The notes beneath the pieces are model-generated. The model was not told where the DNA came from and did no database searches. It saw nothing but the letters and a program-made list of their open reading frames with translations. A stretch of 39,884 bases of DNA from an uncultured Bacteroides sp. (lineage in GTDB: Bacteria; Bacteroidota; Bacteroidia; Bacteroidales; Bacteroidaceae): the NCBI RefSeq assembly GCF_959029255.1, contig NZ_CAUFUE010000038.1:1-39884 (forward strand). Direction: 5' to 3'. Positions 6,877-15,613 of this stretch are shown here, in pieces (positions within the stretch are counted from its first letter, which is position 1; every line of letters begins with the position of its first letter). The translations under genes and the position numbers were made by a program.

Positions 6877-9420
6877 ATGCCCATGATATACCCGCAAAAT
6901 TTTGAACAAAAGATAGGTTTTGACCAGATACGCCAATTGCTGAAAGAGAAATGCCTCAGCACACTTGGCGAAGAACGTGTGACTAACATGACATTCTCCG
7001 ACCGCTTTGGCGAGGTAGAGGAACTTTTGGAACAAGTCACGGAGTTCGTTCGCATACTCAGAGAGGAAGACAACTTCCCCGCACAATATTTTTTTGATGT
7101 CCGCCCATCGTTGAAGCGGATACGAGTGGAAGGAATGTATCTGGACGAACAGGAACTTTTCGACCTGCGACGTTCATTGGAAACAATACGCGATATTGTA
7201 CGTTTTCTACAAAAAAATGACGATGCAGAGGAAAAAAGCACTTCTCCCTACCCTAGCCTGAAACGTCTGGCAGGAGATATTACCGTATTCCCGCAACTCA
7301 TTGGAAAAGTTAACGGCATCCTCTCTCCATACGGTAAGATTAAAGATAATGCTTCTACCGAGCTGGCACGCATCCGCAGAGAATTGGCAAGTACAATGGG
7401 AAGTATATCCCATTCTTTGAACAGCATATTACGTAATGCCCAGTCAGAAGGTGTTGTAGACAAAGACGTTACTCCCACCATGCGCGATGGGCGTCTGGTT
7501 ATTCCCGTAGCCCCGGCCTTGAAAAGAAAGATAAAAGGGATAGTACACGATGAATCGGCCAGCGGAAAAACCGTATTTATAGAGCCTGCCGAAGTGGTAG
7601 AGGCCAACAACCGTATCCGCGAACTGGAAGGAGATGAACGGAGGGAAATAATCCGCATCTTGACGGAATTTTCTAATCAATTACGCCCATCCATACCCGA
7701 TGTATTATTATCTTACGAGTTTCTTGCCGAGATAGATTTTATACGCGCCAAAGCACTATTTGCCGAGCAAATTGCAGGAATAAAGCCAGCTTTTGAAAAC
7801 AGGCAGGTGCTGGACTGGACTATGGCCGTGCATCCCCTACTTCAACTTTCTTTAGTTAAACATGGCAAAAAAGTAGTGCCACTGGACATAGAATTACACG
7901 AAAAACAGCGTATCCTTATCATCTCCGGTCCCAACGCCGGTGGTAAATCCGTCTGCCTAAAGACGGTAGGCTTGCTGCAATATATGTTGCAGTGCGGGCT
8001 GCTCATTCCTATGCACGAGCGTAGTCATACCGGCATATTCAGCAGTATCTTTATAGATATAGGTGACGAACAATCCATTGAGGATGACCTCAGTACTTAT
8101 TCCTCACATCTTACCAATATGAAAATTATGATGAAGAACTGCAATGAGCGCAGTCTCATCCTGATTGATGAATTTGGGGGTGGAACGGAGCCGCAAATCG
8201 GTGGTGCCATTGCAGAAGCGGTATTGAAACGTTTCAACGAAAAGCTGACTTTCGGTGTCATCACTACTCACTACCAAAATCTGAAGCATTTTGCCGAAGA
8301 CCATGAAGGAGTAGTGAACGGCGCCATGCTATACGACCGCCATTTAATGCAAGCTTTATTCCAACTCCAGATAGGTAATCCGGGTAGTTCGTTTGCCGTG
8401 GAGATTGCCCGCAAAATCGGTTTGCCGGAAGATGTCATTGCAGATGCTTCTGAAATTGTGGGTAGTGAATACATCAATGCAGACAAGTATCTGCAAGATA
8501 TCGTACGCGACAAACGGTACTGGGAAGGGAAACGCCAAACCATCCGCCAACGCGAGAAACACATGGAAGAAACCATTGCCCGTTATCAGGAAGAAATGGA
8601 GGAGTTGCAGAAATCGCGTAAGGAAATTCTAAGAAAAGCCAAAGAAGAGGCGGAACAATTGATGCAGGATGCAAATGCCCGCATTGAGAACACCATCCGT
8701 ACCATTAAAGAAGCACAGGCTGAAAAAGAAAAGACCCGCCAGGCACGGCAGGAACTTACTGATTTCCGCAAGTCTATGGAAGCCCTTGCCAGCAAAGAGC
8801 AAGAAGAGAAGCTAGCCCGAAAAATGGAGAAGCTGAAAGAAAAACAAAACCGGAAGAAAGAAAAGAAAACAAGTAAAGGACAAGAAAACGAATTATCAGC
8901 AGAAGCATTGGCAGAAAAGCAGGCACGCAAGGAAGCCGAACGCTTGGCTGCGATTGTCCCCGGATGCAGTGTCAAGATAAAAGGGCAAACTTCTGTCGGT
9001 GAGGTAATGGAGATTAATGGTAAGAATGCCATTGTGGCTTTCGGTAGTATCAAGACTAACGTCAAACTGGATAGATTGGAACGCACCAATGCACAACCTA
9101 AACAGACAGATACCTCTACTAAAAGTACCTTTATCAGTAGCCAGACCCAGGATAGCATGTATGAAAAGAAACTGCATTTTAAGCAAGATATCGACGTGCG
9201 TGGCATGCGTGGGGATGAAGCATTACAGGCAATCACCTACTTCATAGATGATGCCATTCTTGTCGGAATGTCCCGCGTCCGCATTCTGCATGGAACGGGT
9301 ACGGGAATTCTGCGCACCCTCATCCGTCAATACTTGCAGACAGTTCCAGGAGTGCGTCACTTTGCCGATGAACATATACAATTCGGAGGTGCAGGTATCA
9401 CGGTGGTAGACTTTAATTAA
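6877..9420 (+). CDS. mutS2: Endonuclease MutS2 with Smr domain
   Basis: MutS2 is the MutS-like ATPase that acts on branched or recombining DNA and, in some bacteria, on collided ribosomes; it lacks the mismatch-recognition domain of MutS1. The protein is 847 residues (a second ATG at 6883 is equally possible), somewhat longer than the usual 780-830. Core and lever domains fill about 1-340. Walker A GPNAGGKS is at 351-358, the signature STYSSHLTNM near 407 and Walker B LILIDEFGGG near 427. A long charged coiled coil covers about 530-690, followed by a small beta domain. The C-terminal Smr nuclease domain starts near 771 with DVRGMRGDEAL and has HGTGTGILR near 805. Start choice rests on the TAnnTTTG box at 6852. 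Divergent from tRNA-Ser. Confidence 0.96.
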   Translation: MPMIYPQNFEQKIGFDQIRQLLKEKCLSTLGEERVTNMTFSDRFGEVEELLEQVTEFVRILREEDNFPAQYFFDVRPSLKRIRVEGMYLDEQELFDLRRSLETIRDIVRFLQKNDDAEEKSTSPYPSLKRLAGDITVFPQLIGKVNGILSPYGKIKDNASTELARIRRELASTMGSISHSLNSILRNAQSEGVVDKDVTPTMRDGRLVIPVAPALKRKIKGIVHDESASGKTVFIEPAEVVEANNRIRELEGDERREIIRILTEFSNQLRPSIPDVLLSYEFLAEIDFIRAKALFAEQIAGIKPAFENRQVLDWTMAVHPLLQLSLVKHGKKVVPLDIELHEKQRILIISGPNAGGKSVCLKTVGLLQYMLQCGLLIPMHERSHTGIFSSIFIDIGDEQSIEDDLSTYSSHLTNMKIMMKNCNERSLILIDEFGGGTEPQIGGAIAEAVLKRFNEKLTFGVITTHYQNLKHFAEDHEGVVNGAMLYDRHLMQALFQLQIGNPGSSFAVEIARKIGLPEDVIADASEIVGSEYINADKYLQDIVRDKRYWEGKRQTIRQREKHMEETIARYQEEMEELQKSRKEILRKAKEEAEQLMQDANARIENTIRTIKEAQAEKEKTRQARQELTDFRKSMEALASKEQEEKLARKMEKLKEKQNRKKEKKTSKGQENELSAEALAEKQARKEAERLAAIVPGCSVKIKGQTSVGEVMEINGKNAIVAFGSIKTNVKLDRLERTNAQPKQTDTSTKSTFISSQTQDSMYEKKLHFKQDIDVRGMRGDEALQAITYFIDDAILVGMSRVRILHGTGTGILRTLIRQYLQTVPGVRHFADEHIQFGGAGITVVDFN

Positions 9421-9519
9421 GGAGAAAAGAATTTAGTATTAGAAGTAAAAAGTCTGAAGTTAAATAATAAAACTAATTTTAATCGTAAATTGTAAATCTT
9501 TAAATCGTAAATATATATT

Positions 9520-10731
9520 ATGAAATCAATCAAAGAACTTTATCGTATCGGTACAGGTCCATCAAGTAGTCACACGATGGGACCACGCAAGGCTGCTGAA
9601 ATATTTTTGGAAAGACATCCAGAAGCCGCAGCATTCAAAGTGACATTATACGGCAGTCTTGCCGCTACCGGAAAAGGTCACATGACGAATATCGCCATCA
9701 CTGAAACCTTGCAACCGGCAGCACCGGTAGAGATTATATGGGAACCCAAAATTTTCCTCCCCTTCCACCCCAACGGCATGAAATTCGTTTCGGTAAATTC
9801 TGAGGGGAAAGAAACCGACCAATGGACAGTATTCAGCGTTGGCGGTGGTGCATTAGCTGAGGAAAATGACGGAGCTTCCTCCGTCAATACTCCCGATGTT
9901 TATGATATGAACCACATGACTGAAATTCTGCAATGGTGTGAACGTACCGGTAAAAGTTACTGGGAATACGTCAAGGAATGTGAAAATAGCGATATATGGG
10001 ATTATCTCCAAGAGGTATGGAAAACCATGCAATCTGCCGTGAAACGCGGATTGGAACAAGAAGGTGTATTGCCCGGCCCGTTGAACCTACGACGTAAAGC
10101 TTCTACCTATTATATACGTGCCAGCGGATACAAATCTTCTCTTCAGTCGCGCGGACTCGTTTTTTCTTATGCACTTGCTGTAAGTGAAGAAAATGCTTCG
10201 GGAGGTGTCATTGTCACAGCCCCCACTTGTGGTTCGTGTGGAGTAATGCCTGCCGTGCTGTACCATCTGGCAAAGAGTCGTGAGTTTAGTGACATGCGTA
10301 TTCTCCGTGCACTGGCAACCGCCGGATTGGTAGGAAACATAGTAAAAACAAATGCTTCCATATCAGGAGCGGAAGTGGGTTGTCAGGGAGAAGTGGGTGT
10401 AGCATGCGCCATGGCTTCAGCTGCCGCCAACCAATTGTTCGGTGGTAGTCCGGCACAAATAGAATATGCCGCTGAGATGGGACTGGAACATCATTTAGGT
10501 ATGACTTGTGACCCTGTCTGTGGATTGGTACAAATACCGTGTATTGAACGAAATGCTTACGCCGCCGCACGTGCCCTGGATGCTAACTTATATTCTTCTT
10601 TCACAGATGGTATGCACCGCGTATCATTTGATAAAGTAGTCGAAGTAATGAAAGAGACAGGAAACGACTTGCCGTCGTTATATAAAGAGACGAGTGAGGG
10701 AGGATTGGCGAAGGACTATAAGCCTATGTAG
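9520..10731 (+). CDS. sdaA: L-serine dehydratase, iron-sulfur dependent, single chain
   Basis: Converts L-serine to pyruvate and ammonia using a 4Fe-4S cluster in the cytoplasm. At 403 residues it is a fusion of the beta (about 1-145) and alpha (about 165-400) domains. The beginning KSIKELYRIGTGPSSSHTMG is diagnostic. Cluster-binding cysteines are visible in TCGSCGVMPA, in GCQGEVGVACAMASAAANQ and in the C-terminal MTCDPVCGLVQIPC motif. The 99 bp between mutS2 and this gene is A+T-rich, with repeats of ATCGTAAAT but no clear TAnnTTTG box. It is followed by a hairpin and then by a convergent lipoprotein gene. Confidence 0.96.
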   Translation: MKSIKELYRIGTGPSSSHTMGPRKAAEIFLERHPEAAAFKVTLYGSLAATGKGHMTNIAITETLQPAAPVEIIWEPKIFLPFHPNGMKFVSVNSEGKETDQWTVFSVGGGALAEENDGASSVNTPDVYDMNHMTEILQWCERTGKSYWEYVKECENSDIWDYLQEVWKTMQSAVKRGLEQEGVLPGPLNLRRKASTYYIRASGYKSSLQSRGLVFSYALAVSEENASGGVIVTAPTCGSCGVMPAVLYHLAKSREFSDMRILRALATAGLVGNIVKTNASISGAEVGCQGEVGVACAMASAAANQLFGGSPAQIEYAAEMGLEHHLGMTCDPVCGLVQIPCIERNAYAAARALDANLYSSFTDGMHRVSFDKVVEVMKETGNDLPSLYKETSEGGLAKDYKPM

Positions 10732-10750
10732 TTGCTTAATTGATAATGGA

Positions 10751-10795
10751 GGTGTGTCAAAACAAACAATAAGCGAGTTTTTATTTTGACACACC
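10751..10795. terminator. Hairpin between convergent sdaA and PepSY genes
   Basis: GGTGTGTCAAAA (10751-10762) and TTTTGACACACC (10784-10795) are perfect 12-base inverted arms with a 21-nt loop, midway between the two converging stop codons. It lacks a strong T-run, so it could be a two-way terminator or simply a stabilising stem. Confidence 0.6.
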
Positions 10796-10812
10796 CCTTA
10801 TCAATTAAACAA

Positions 10813-11307
10813 CTATTCTGTTACCGGCCAGTGCGTATCATCTTTCCCCGTCACATCACGAGAATTCATTAAATTCCCGTCTTCCGAGAAAAACAACTGA
10901 TATTCAGTATTACCATTCTTAACTTCGATAACGTATTGAATAGGTTGTAACGGATATTCAAGCATATCAATATCTTCCCGCTGCCAAGTAGCAAATTCAC
11001 TGCCATTGAAACCGGTCTGAACAGTTGCGGGAAGGTCATTCCATGCGATAGATATCTCAGTCAACTGCCAGGTGGCATTAGCATCAAACCATACATCAAG
11101 TTCTTTGCCATCCACCCAACAATCGGCTACAAAATAAACTCCTTTTTTTTCCCAATCTACATCAGTAGCACTTGGGTATTTCGCTTTAAGAGCATTCGAA
11201 ATGGACTCGGGAACTGTGATACCATCGTTTTTATCATCATCGCTGCACGCACTGAATGCTAATACAGCAATGAACATCATAGCTAACAATTGAATCTTTG
11301 TTTTCAT
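10813..11307 (-). CDS. PepSY-like domain lipoprotein
   Basis: Predicted lipoprotein of 164 residues: signal sequence with lipobox FSAC, so Cys21 would be acylated, followed by an acidic SDDDKND linker. The rest resembles the PepSY-like (beta-lactamase-inhibitor-like) fold of Bacteroidales, with the repeated pattern of an aromatic/acidic start (KYPSATDVDWEKKGVYFVAD), a DVWFDANATWQLTEI strand pair and a second repeat near residues 105-150. Such proteins are periplasmic and their role is not firmly known. It is the last gene of a leftward series behind a histidine kinase and another PepSY-like protein (41 bp gap). A link to the two-component system is inferred from position. Confidence 0.8.
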   Translation of the reverse strand: MKTKIQLLAMMFIAVLAFSACSDDDKNDGITVPESISNALKAKYPSATDVDWEKKGVYFVADCWVDGKELDVWFDANATWQLTEISIAWNDLPATVQTGFNGSEFATWQREDIDMLEYPLQPIQYVIEVKNGNTEYQLFFSEDGNLMNSRDVTGKDDTHWPVTE

Positions 11308-11347
11308 CTTCTTACATAATTGGAGTTAAACATCAAGAGTATAAGGA

Positions 11348-11788
11348 TTAGTCGTCCATACTGACAAACTTTCCTTTATTGTTAAACTTCAAAGAATAGT
11401 CGTTACTCAACTCAACTTCCACACCACTGCGTCCTCGTTCTATCTTCGTAATAATTTCCCGTGGGAAATTTGTCTTTACGTATTCTTTTACAGAAACGGG
11501 AATCAATGCTCCGGGCACAGCAGCCTTTTTACAATCAACTTCAGTCCAATTGCCATTACTGTCAAAATCAATCTCCGTACGGTCTGTCAGCAAAACTTCA
11601 TACTTTTTGGATTGCAGAATATTCGTCTCAATCTTGATATGAGAGACCTGCGGCTTAGAGAAGTACTGGTTGATAAAGTTACGCGCAGTCAACGGTAATT
11701 GTTTGACATCTTGAGTGATAACATCTCCTGCAAAAGCAAACTGAACGGCTATAATAGCCAATACAAGAACAGATAAAAATTTCTTCAT
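11348..11788 (-). CDS. Secreted PepSY-like domain protein
   Basis: 146 residues with a signal peptide at 1-20 (cleavage after AFA, before GDVITQD). Two related beta/alpha segments follow: ARNFINQYFSKPQVSHIKIE with YEVLLTDRTEIDFDSNGNW, then VKEYVKTNFPREIITKIERG with VEVELSNDYSLKFNNKGKF. This is the PepSY-like duplication, and the YEVxLxDxxxxxFDxxGxW pattern is typical. It lies 41 bp before the PepSY lipoprotein and 89 bp after the histidine kinase gene, all leftward. It may be a periplasmic modulator or a target of the kinase; neither can be shown from sequence. Confidence 0.8.
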   Translation of the reverse strand: MKKFLSVLVLAIIAVQFAFAGDVITQDVKQLPLTARNFINQYFSKPQVSHIKIETNILQSKKYEVLLTDRTEIDFDSNGNWTEVDCKKAAVPGALIPVSVKEYVKTNFPREIITKIERGRSGVEVELSNDYSLKFNNKGKFVSMDD

Positions 11789-11877
11789 AATCGTTATTTT
11801 TTTAAGTGTTACTAAATAATATGCGTATCATTCACACTGCAAATAACGGCGAAGAATTAGGAAAGATTTGGGAATAA

Positions 11878-13173
11878 TCAGAGTTTACGATTATTTTTGG
11901 TATCTTTAACAAGATAAAAACAATGCATCCCCTCGCTCCATTCATAAGTGAGCTTCAAACAAGCGGAATGGGCGATAGAACGCGCGATGGCAAGTCCAAG
12001 ACCGGTAGAATCCTTCTTTCCTTCGGCGACACGATAAAAGCGCCGGAACAGTTTTTCAGCATCCAAAGGCGTATCTCCCGTATTTCTTATCGTAAATGAA
12101 TCGGGAGTCGTCAAAATTCTTAGCTCTCCCCCCTCGTGATTGTGAAGTAACGAATTTTTCACCAAATTGGATATCAAAATCTGAGCCAAGGAATGATTGC
12201 AACGAATCGTAAAAGGTTGCCCCTCCTGCTCGCGTACAAGATGAACTTGCTTATGTTCATATATATTCATCAAGTCTGGCAACAGATTATCTAGCACCTC
12301 ATCAATGGAAATATCCTCTATTTCGGTATATTGTCCGTTTTCAATGCGGGAGAGCAATAGCAGAGATTTATTTAGTTTCACCGCCCTGCCCAATGTAGTA
12401 TAAATATCATTTAACTCCTTCATCTGTTGCTCCGAAAGTTCTTCATTCTCTGCCAATAATTCAACTTTTCCACGGGCTATAGCAAGCGGAGTCTGCAACT
12501 CATGCGAAGCATTTTCAATAAATTGCTTTTGTTCTTCATACGCTTTATAACTGCGATTCCCCATATCCACGGCAGCAGCAGTCAATTCGCGAAACTCCCG
12601 TATCTTCGTCGGATTATCCAACGGCGTTAATTCTTTGCCAGGCTGGATACCATGTAACCAATCCAATAATCTGGACAACGGGCGGAATACACTTTTCAAT
12701 ACTAATTTTATGCTTATAGATGTACAAAGCAAAAATAACAGGAACAGAACGCCGAGATACCATAACATGGCCTCAACCATATCATCCCGTTCCAAGATAG
12801 AAATCATCAGCTCCAACTCATAGAACTGACCGTCGGGCATACGGAAAGCTGTTCTCATCACCCTTACAGGCTCATCCTCGTCTTCAAGTTCAATATAAAC
12901 CGTGGAATCGTAAAATACTTCTCTATAATGAATACCTTCTTCTTCGGATATAGAACGGAATTTATAAAAAGGCATCAACGGTCCCCGTGTTTCAAGGATT
13001 GAAGGATCGTTGAGCGCATTATTTATCAGTACTTTGGCATAATTCTCCAAAGTATCATCGGTTTCATCAACCACTTCGTCTATTATGGCATAGTAAAACA
13101 ATATACCCCATACCGCCATCAACAAAAGTAACAGCAACGAAAGTTTGCGATAAGTGTAATGTATCAGTTTCAT
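11878..13173 (-). CDS. Sensor histidine kinase
   Basis: Membrane-bound kinase of 431 residues that phosphorylates the regulator encoded just upstream. Membrane helices lie at about residues 10-32 and 136-160, bounding a periplasmic domain of about 100 residues rich in acidic residues (ELEDEDEPVRVMR). A HAMP-like linker follows, then the HisKA box with phospho-acceptor His224 (ENASHELQTPLAIARG), the N box LVKNSLLHN near 335 and the G box STGLGLAIARS near 390. The start overlaps the regulator stop by 4 bp (ATGA), so the two are translationally coupled. The signal is unknown. Confidence 0.95.
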   Translation of the reverse strand: MKLIHYTYRKLSLLLLLLMAVWGILFYYAIIDEVVDETDDTLENYAKVLINNALNDPSILETRGPLMPFYKFRSISEEEGIHYREVFYDSTVYIELEDEDEPVRVMRTAFRMPDGQFYELELMISILERDDMVEAMLWYLGVLFLLFLLCTSISIKLVLKSVFRPLSRLLDWLHGIQPGKELTPLDNPTKIREFRELTAAAVDMGNRSYKAYEEQKQFIENASHELQTPLAIARGKVELLAENEELSEQQMKELNDIYTTLGRAVKLNKSLLLLSRIENGQYTEIEDISIDEVLDNLLPDLMNIYEHKQVHLVREQEGQPFTIRCNHSLAQILISNLVKNSLLHNHEGGELRILTTPDSFTIRNTGDTPLDAEKLFRRFYRVAEGKKDSTGLGLAIARSIAHSACLKLTYEWSEGMHCFYLVKDTKNNRKL

Positions 13174-13847
13174 ACCACTGACAGTTTATAACCGAAGCCA
13201 TAAACAGCTTTCAGTTCCACAGTGGCATCGGCTTGCTTCAACTTCTTACGTAGATTTTTTACTTGCGAATAGATAAAATCCAAGGAATCCGCCTGATCGA
13301 TATTATCGCCCCACACTGACTCGGCAAGGCTCATTTTATTTATTACACGGTTAGGATTAACAACGAAATAATATAGCAAATCAAACTCTTTACGATTCAA
13401 TTGTAAAAGAACTCCCTCTATTTCCGCTTGCCGTTTATCAGGGTAAAGCAATAAATTTCCAACAGTCACCGTCACATCACCCTGCACTTGCCTACGCCGT
13501 ATCAGTGATTTTACACGGGCATTCAACTCCGCCAGATGAAAAGGTTTAGTAAGATAATCATCAGCTCCCAATTCCAGTCCTTCCACCTTGTCATCCAAAG
13601 AGTCCTTAGCAGAAATGATAAGCACACTGTCACTGCGATGGAGACGTTTCAGTTCACGCAGCAAGTCAAGACCACTACCACCGGGCAACATAATATCCAG
13701 CAGAATACAGTCGTAATCGTAGTCGTTTATCTTATCCAATGCCGAAAAATAATCGGCAGCAGTTTCTACGACAAACATTTCTTTCAGGAGCGAGGTACGG
13801 ATTGTTTCCCGCAATTCTTGTTCATCTTCTACAATCAAGATTTTCAT
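13170..13847 (-). CDS. Response regulator, OmpR/PhoB family
   Basis: 225 residues. The receiver domain has acidic residues Glu7/Asp8, phospho-acceptor Asp51 (CILLDIMLPG), Ser79 and Lys101 (LTKPF). The C-terminal winged helix runs from about 128 to 224 and ends in the usual YGFGYKLSVV. The N-terminus MKILIVEDE fixes the start. A TATCTTTG box (13853-13860 on the minus strand) lies only 5 bp before the ATG, so the mRNA may be nearly leaderless. Coupled to the kinase by a 4-bp overlap; the DUF4738-like lipoprotein gene ends 71 bp upstream. Confidence 0.95.
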   Translation of the reverse strand: MKILIVEDEQELRETIRTSLLKEMFVVETAADYFSALDKINDYDYDCILLDIMLPGGSGLDLLRELKRLHRSDSVLIISAKDSLDDKVEGLELGADDYLTKPFHLAELNARVKSLIRRRQVQGDVTVTVGNLLLYPDKRQAEIEGVLLQLNRKEFDLLYYFVVNPNRVINKMSLAESVWGDNIDQADSLDFIYSQVKNLRKKLKQADATVELKAVYGFGYKLSVV

Positions 13848-13852
13848 ACTGG

Positions 13853-13860
13853 CAAAGATA
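13853..13860 (-). promoter_or_regulatory. -7 box directly before the response regulator start
   Basis: TATCTTTG on the minus strand fits TAnnTTTG and ends 5 bp from the ATG at 13847. No TTTG is seen at the -33 distance. Confidence 0.4.
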
Positions 13861-13918
13861 GGTTACAAAACTGGAAACAGTCTGGAAAACTACAGAAAAG
13901 ACAGTACCAATTTATAAT

Positions 13919-14470
13919 CTAATTAATACTGTCAGTTTCGTATAAATCCTGCATCAATTCCTCTTTTGTCATAGATATTTTACCATCAGCGGTAACGGTC
14001 AGCCTAAGGGGGACATATAAATCAGTCTGCGGATAGCAAATACTGGCCGCATATACGATGCCTTGCGGAGTAGTCTTATCATAAACCAGCCCTTCCAGAA
14101 TGGCATATTTCATAAATTTGGCATCTACCAACGAAGCAAAACTCTCTTTGGTAAATACCTTATCCACTATTTGCTTACCAGCGCAGGTGATACGTAATGT
14201 AATCCGGTTGTCTACGAATTTATCACCCTGCTCATTTTTTACGATAGGCAGCCCCTCATCCGGACGGCGCACCACGGATGAGTGATATTCTTTCCCTTTA
14301 TAGGTAATCGTCGCCGTTGCATCAGATACCTGCATACGTTCCGGACCATTAATTTCCGTACTGTCTTGCATCAATACTTTCATATCGTCTTTCTCATTCT
14401 TCTTTTGAGAAGAACAAGCCGCAAGCAACACAGCCATCACACAAGCCAACACATAAACCATTGTTCTCAT
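13919..14470 (-). CDS. DUF4738-like lipoprotein
   Basis: 183 residues from the preferred ATG at 14470 (MRTMVYVLACVM). The frame is open back to 14560, but that extension (MPFCRFYLV...) lies before a clear signal sequence and is probably not translated. The lipobox is LLAAC, with Cys19 as the lipid site, followed by SSQKKNEKDD. The mature part is a beta-rich domain with TITYKGKEYHSSVVRRPDEG near residue 55. I place it in DUF4738 from memory of that family; function unknown, probably exposed at the periplasm or outer membrane. Same direction as the two-component operon downstream (71 bp). Confidence 0.7.
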   Translation of the reverse strand: MRTMVYVLACVMAVLLAACSSQKKNEKDDMKVLMQDSTEINGPERMQVSDATATITYKGKEYHSSVVRRPDEGLPIVKNEQGDKFVDNRITLRITCAGKQIVDKVFTKESFASLVDAKFMKYAILEGLVYDKTTPQGIVYAASICYPQTDLYVPLRLTVTADGKISMTKEELMQDLYETDSIN

Positions 14471-14554
14471 TCGTTCATTTTTAGAGATTGACAGGGACAA
14501 AGGAACGAAAAGAGCGCGAAAAATACAAGGGAAAACCAGGTAAAAACGACAAAA

Positions 14555-14595
14555 GGGCATGACAAAAGCATATAATACTTACATTTGTCACACCC
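14555..14595 (-). terminator. Candidate terminator after the DUF4890 gene
   Basis: Arms GGGCATGACAAA (14555-14566) and TTTGTCACACCC (14584-14595), 10 of 12 paired, lie 28 bp after the DUF4890 stop. On the minus strand a TTTTGTCGTTTTT tract follows. Confidence 0.55.
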
Positions 14596-14622
14596 TTTAC
14601 TTCATTCGGTTATCCTAAAAAC

Positions 14623-15108
14623 TCACTTTCTTCTGGAATTCTTTTTTCCAGCTTCCATCTTGGCCTGTCTATCCTTCATATTTTTAGTATAAGCAGCATA
14701 CTGGTCAGGAGTCATTATCTTTTGCAACTCTGCATCGTAAGCAGTACGTGCAGCGCCCATTTCTTCACGTTTTTTCTCCATTTCCGCTTTCATTTTCGCA
14801 CGTTCTTCATCGGTCATCTGCGGTCTTCTACCCTCTTTCTTGCCAGACTTATCATTACCGTCCTGTCTCATATCCGGCCTGCGATGCATCGGCATATCTC
14901 CCATTTTCTCCATCAGCGCAAGATTAGCTTCCTGCAACTGCTTCTTCTGCGCATCATTCAAACCATACTCTTTTGCCATACGTTCCGTCATACGTTCGGC
15001 ACGAGTTTTGGAATCAGGCATTCTGTCACCACGGCGTGCCTGCTGAGCCATTGCCATACCCCCCATCAAGAAAGCGGTTACCAATAAAAAAATTATCTTT
15101 TTCATCAT
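14623..15108 (-). CDS. DUF4890-type periplasmic protein, Spy-like
   Basis: 161 residues with a signal peptide at 1-21 (cleavage after MAMA, before QQARRGDR). The mature protein is almost entirely charged helix, rich in Lys, Arg, Glu and Met: YGLNDAQKKQLQEANLALME near residue 50, KMKAEMEKKREEMGAARTAY near 108, then MTPDQYAAYTKNMKDRQAK. The LNDAQKKQL and MTPDQYAAY segments resemble the LTxxQ motifs of Spy/CpxP chaperones. It ends in a Lys/Arg tail. A role in envelope stress is likely by analogy only. A related Spy-like gene sits in the sigma operon at 29025. Confidence 0.8.
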   Translation of the reverse strand: MMKKIIFLLVTAFLMGGMAMAQQARRGDRMPDSKTRAERMTERMAKEYGLNDAQKKQLQEANLALMEKMGDMPMHRRPDMRQDGNDKSGKKEGRRPQMTDEERAKMKAEMEKKREEMGAARTAYDAELQKIMTPDQYAAYTKNMKDRQAKMEAGKKNSRRK

Positions 15109-15180
15109 TCTATTCCTTTTTAAATTAATACATTATATCAATTATACCTATTATGTTGCAACGTATTTATGACAAAAAGA

Positions 15181-15212
15181 AAAGCGAGAAGTTTAATCAC
15201 ACTTCCCGCTTT
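15181..15212 (-). terminator. Terminator of the small gene at 15242
   Basis: AAAGCGAGAAGT (15181-15192) and ACTTCCCGCTTT (15201-15212) pair with one mismatch around an 8-nt loop. On the minus strand the stem is followed by TTTTCTTTTTG. It is 29 bp past the stop at 15242. Confidence 0.7.
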
Positions 15213-15241
15213 AACATAAAACAACAGAGTAAATTCATTTA

Positions 15242-15469
15242 TTAAGGTTCATCCAAATAATGCACGATAATTCCCACCTGTTTCGGCATAAAAGTCCGTA
15301 CCCTGACGTTATATCCTGTATCTATCAAAGCCTTATACAATTCTTTATTACGTTTTATCCAACGGGTAAAAGTACGTATGGCACAACGTGCTGTTGCATT
15401 GGGGCAATAGAGACATGCCAAGTCCCTTTTCTTGTAAGTAGTGATTCGAAAGCCATTTTTTGTTTCCAT
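15242..15469 (-). CDS. Small conserved-looking protein with a Cys cluster, unrecognised
   Basis: 75 residues, basic, no signal peptide or membrane helix. The N-terminal half carries CLYCPNATARC, that is Cys-x2-Cys-x7-Cys, which could bind a metal or iron-sulfur cluster. The rest alternates helix (IRTFTRWIKRNKELYKALID) and strands (YNVRVRTFMP, VGIIVHYLDE). It has its own terminator (15181-15212), and TATCTTTA lies about 50 bp before the start as a near-match -7 box, which supports a real gene. I do not recognise the family. Confidence 0.65.
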   Translation of the reverse strand: METKNGFRITTYKKRDLACLYCPNATARCAIRTFTRWIKRNKELYKALIDTGYNVRVRTFMPKQVGIIVHYLDEP

Positions 15470-15558
15470 AGTTGGTTTGATATAAAATACTGTTTCTTAA
15501 ATTCAAATTTGATAGTGTAAAGATACAACATCCACAAGGCGAAGTCAAATTTTTAAGG

Positions 15559-15598
15559 GCGGAATATGAACTTATCTCAAAGAAAAATCATATTCCGC
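15559..15598 (-). terminator. Hairpin after the HU gene
   Basis: GCGGAATATGA (15559-15569) and TCATATTCCGC (15588-15598) are perfect 11-base arms with an 18-nt loop, 15 bp past the HU-HIG stop. It is a candidate terminator for the leftward HU gene; the T-run is weak. Confidence 0.55.
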
Positions 15599-15613
15599 TC
15601 ATTATCTGGTATT

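Noticed and set aside
8586..9236. 216-codon leftward frame over the mutS2 coiled coil
   Set aside because: Serine/phenylalanine-rich antisense of a Lys/Glu/Arg-rich coiled coil, a typical artefact.
14471..14560. Upstream extension of the DUF4738-like lipoprotein
   Set aside because: It would place 30 residues before a clear lipoprotein signal peptide; the ATG at 14470 is the better start.
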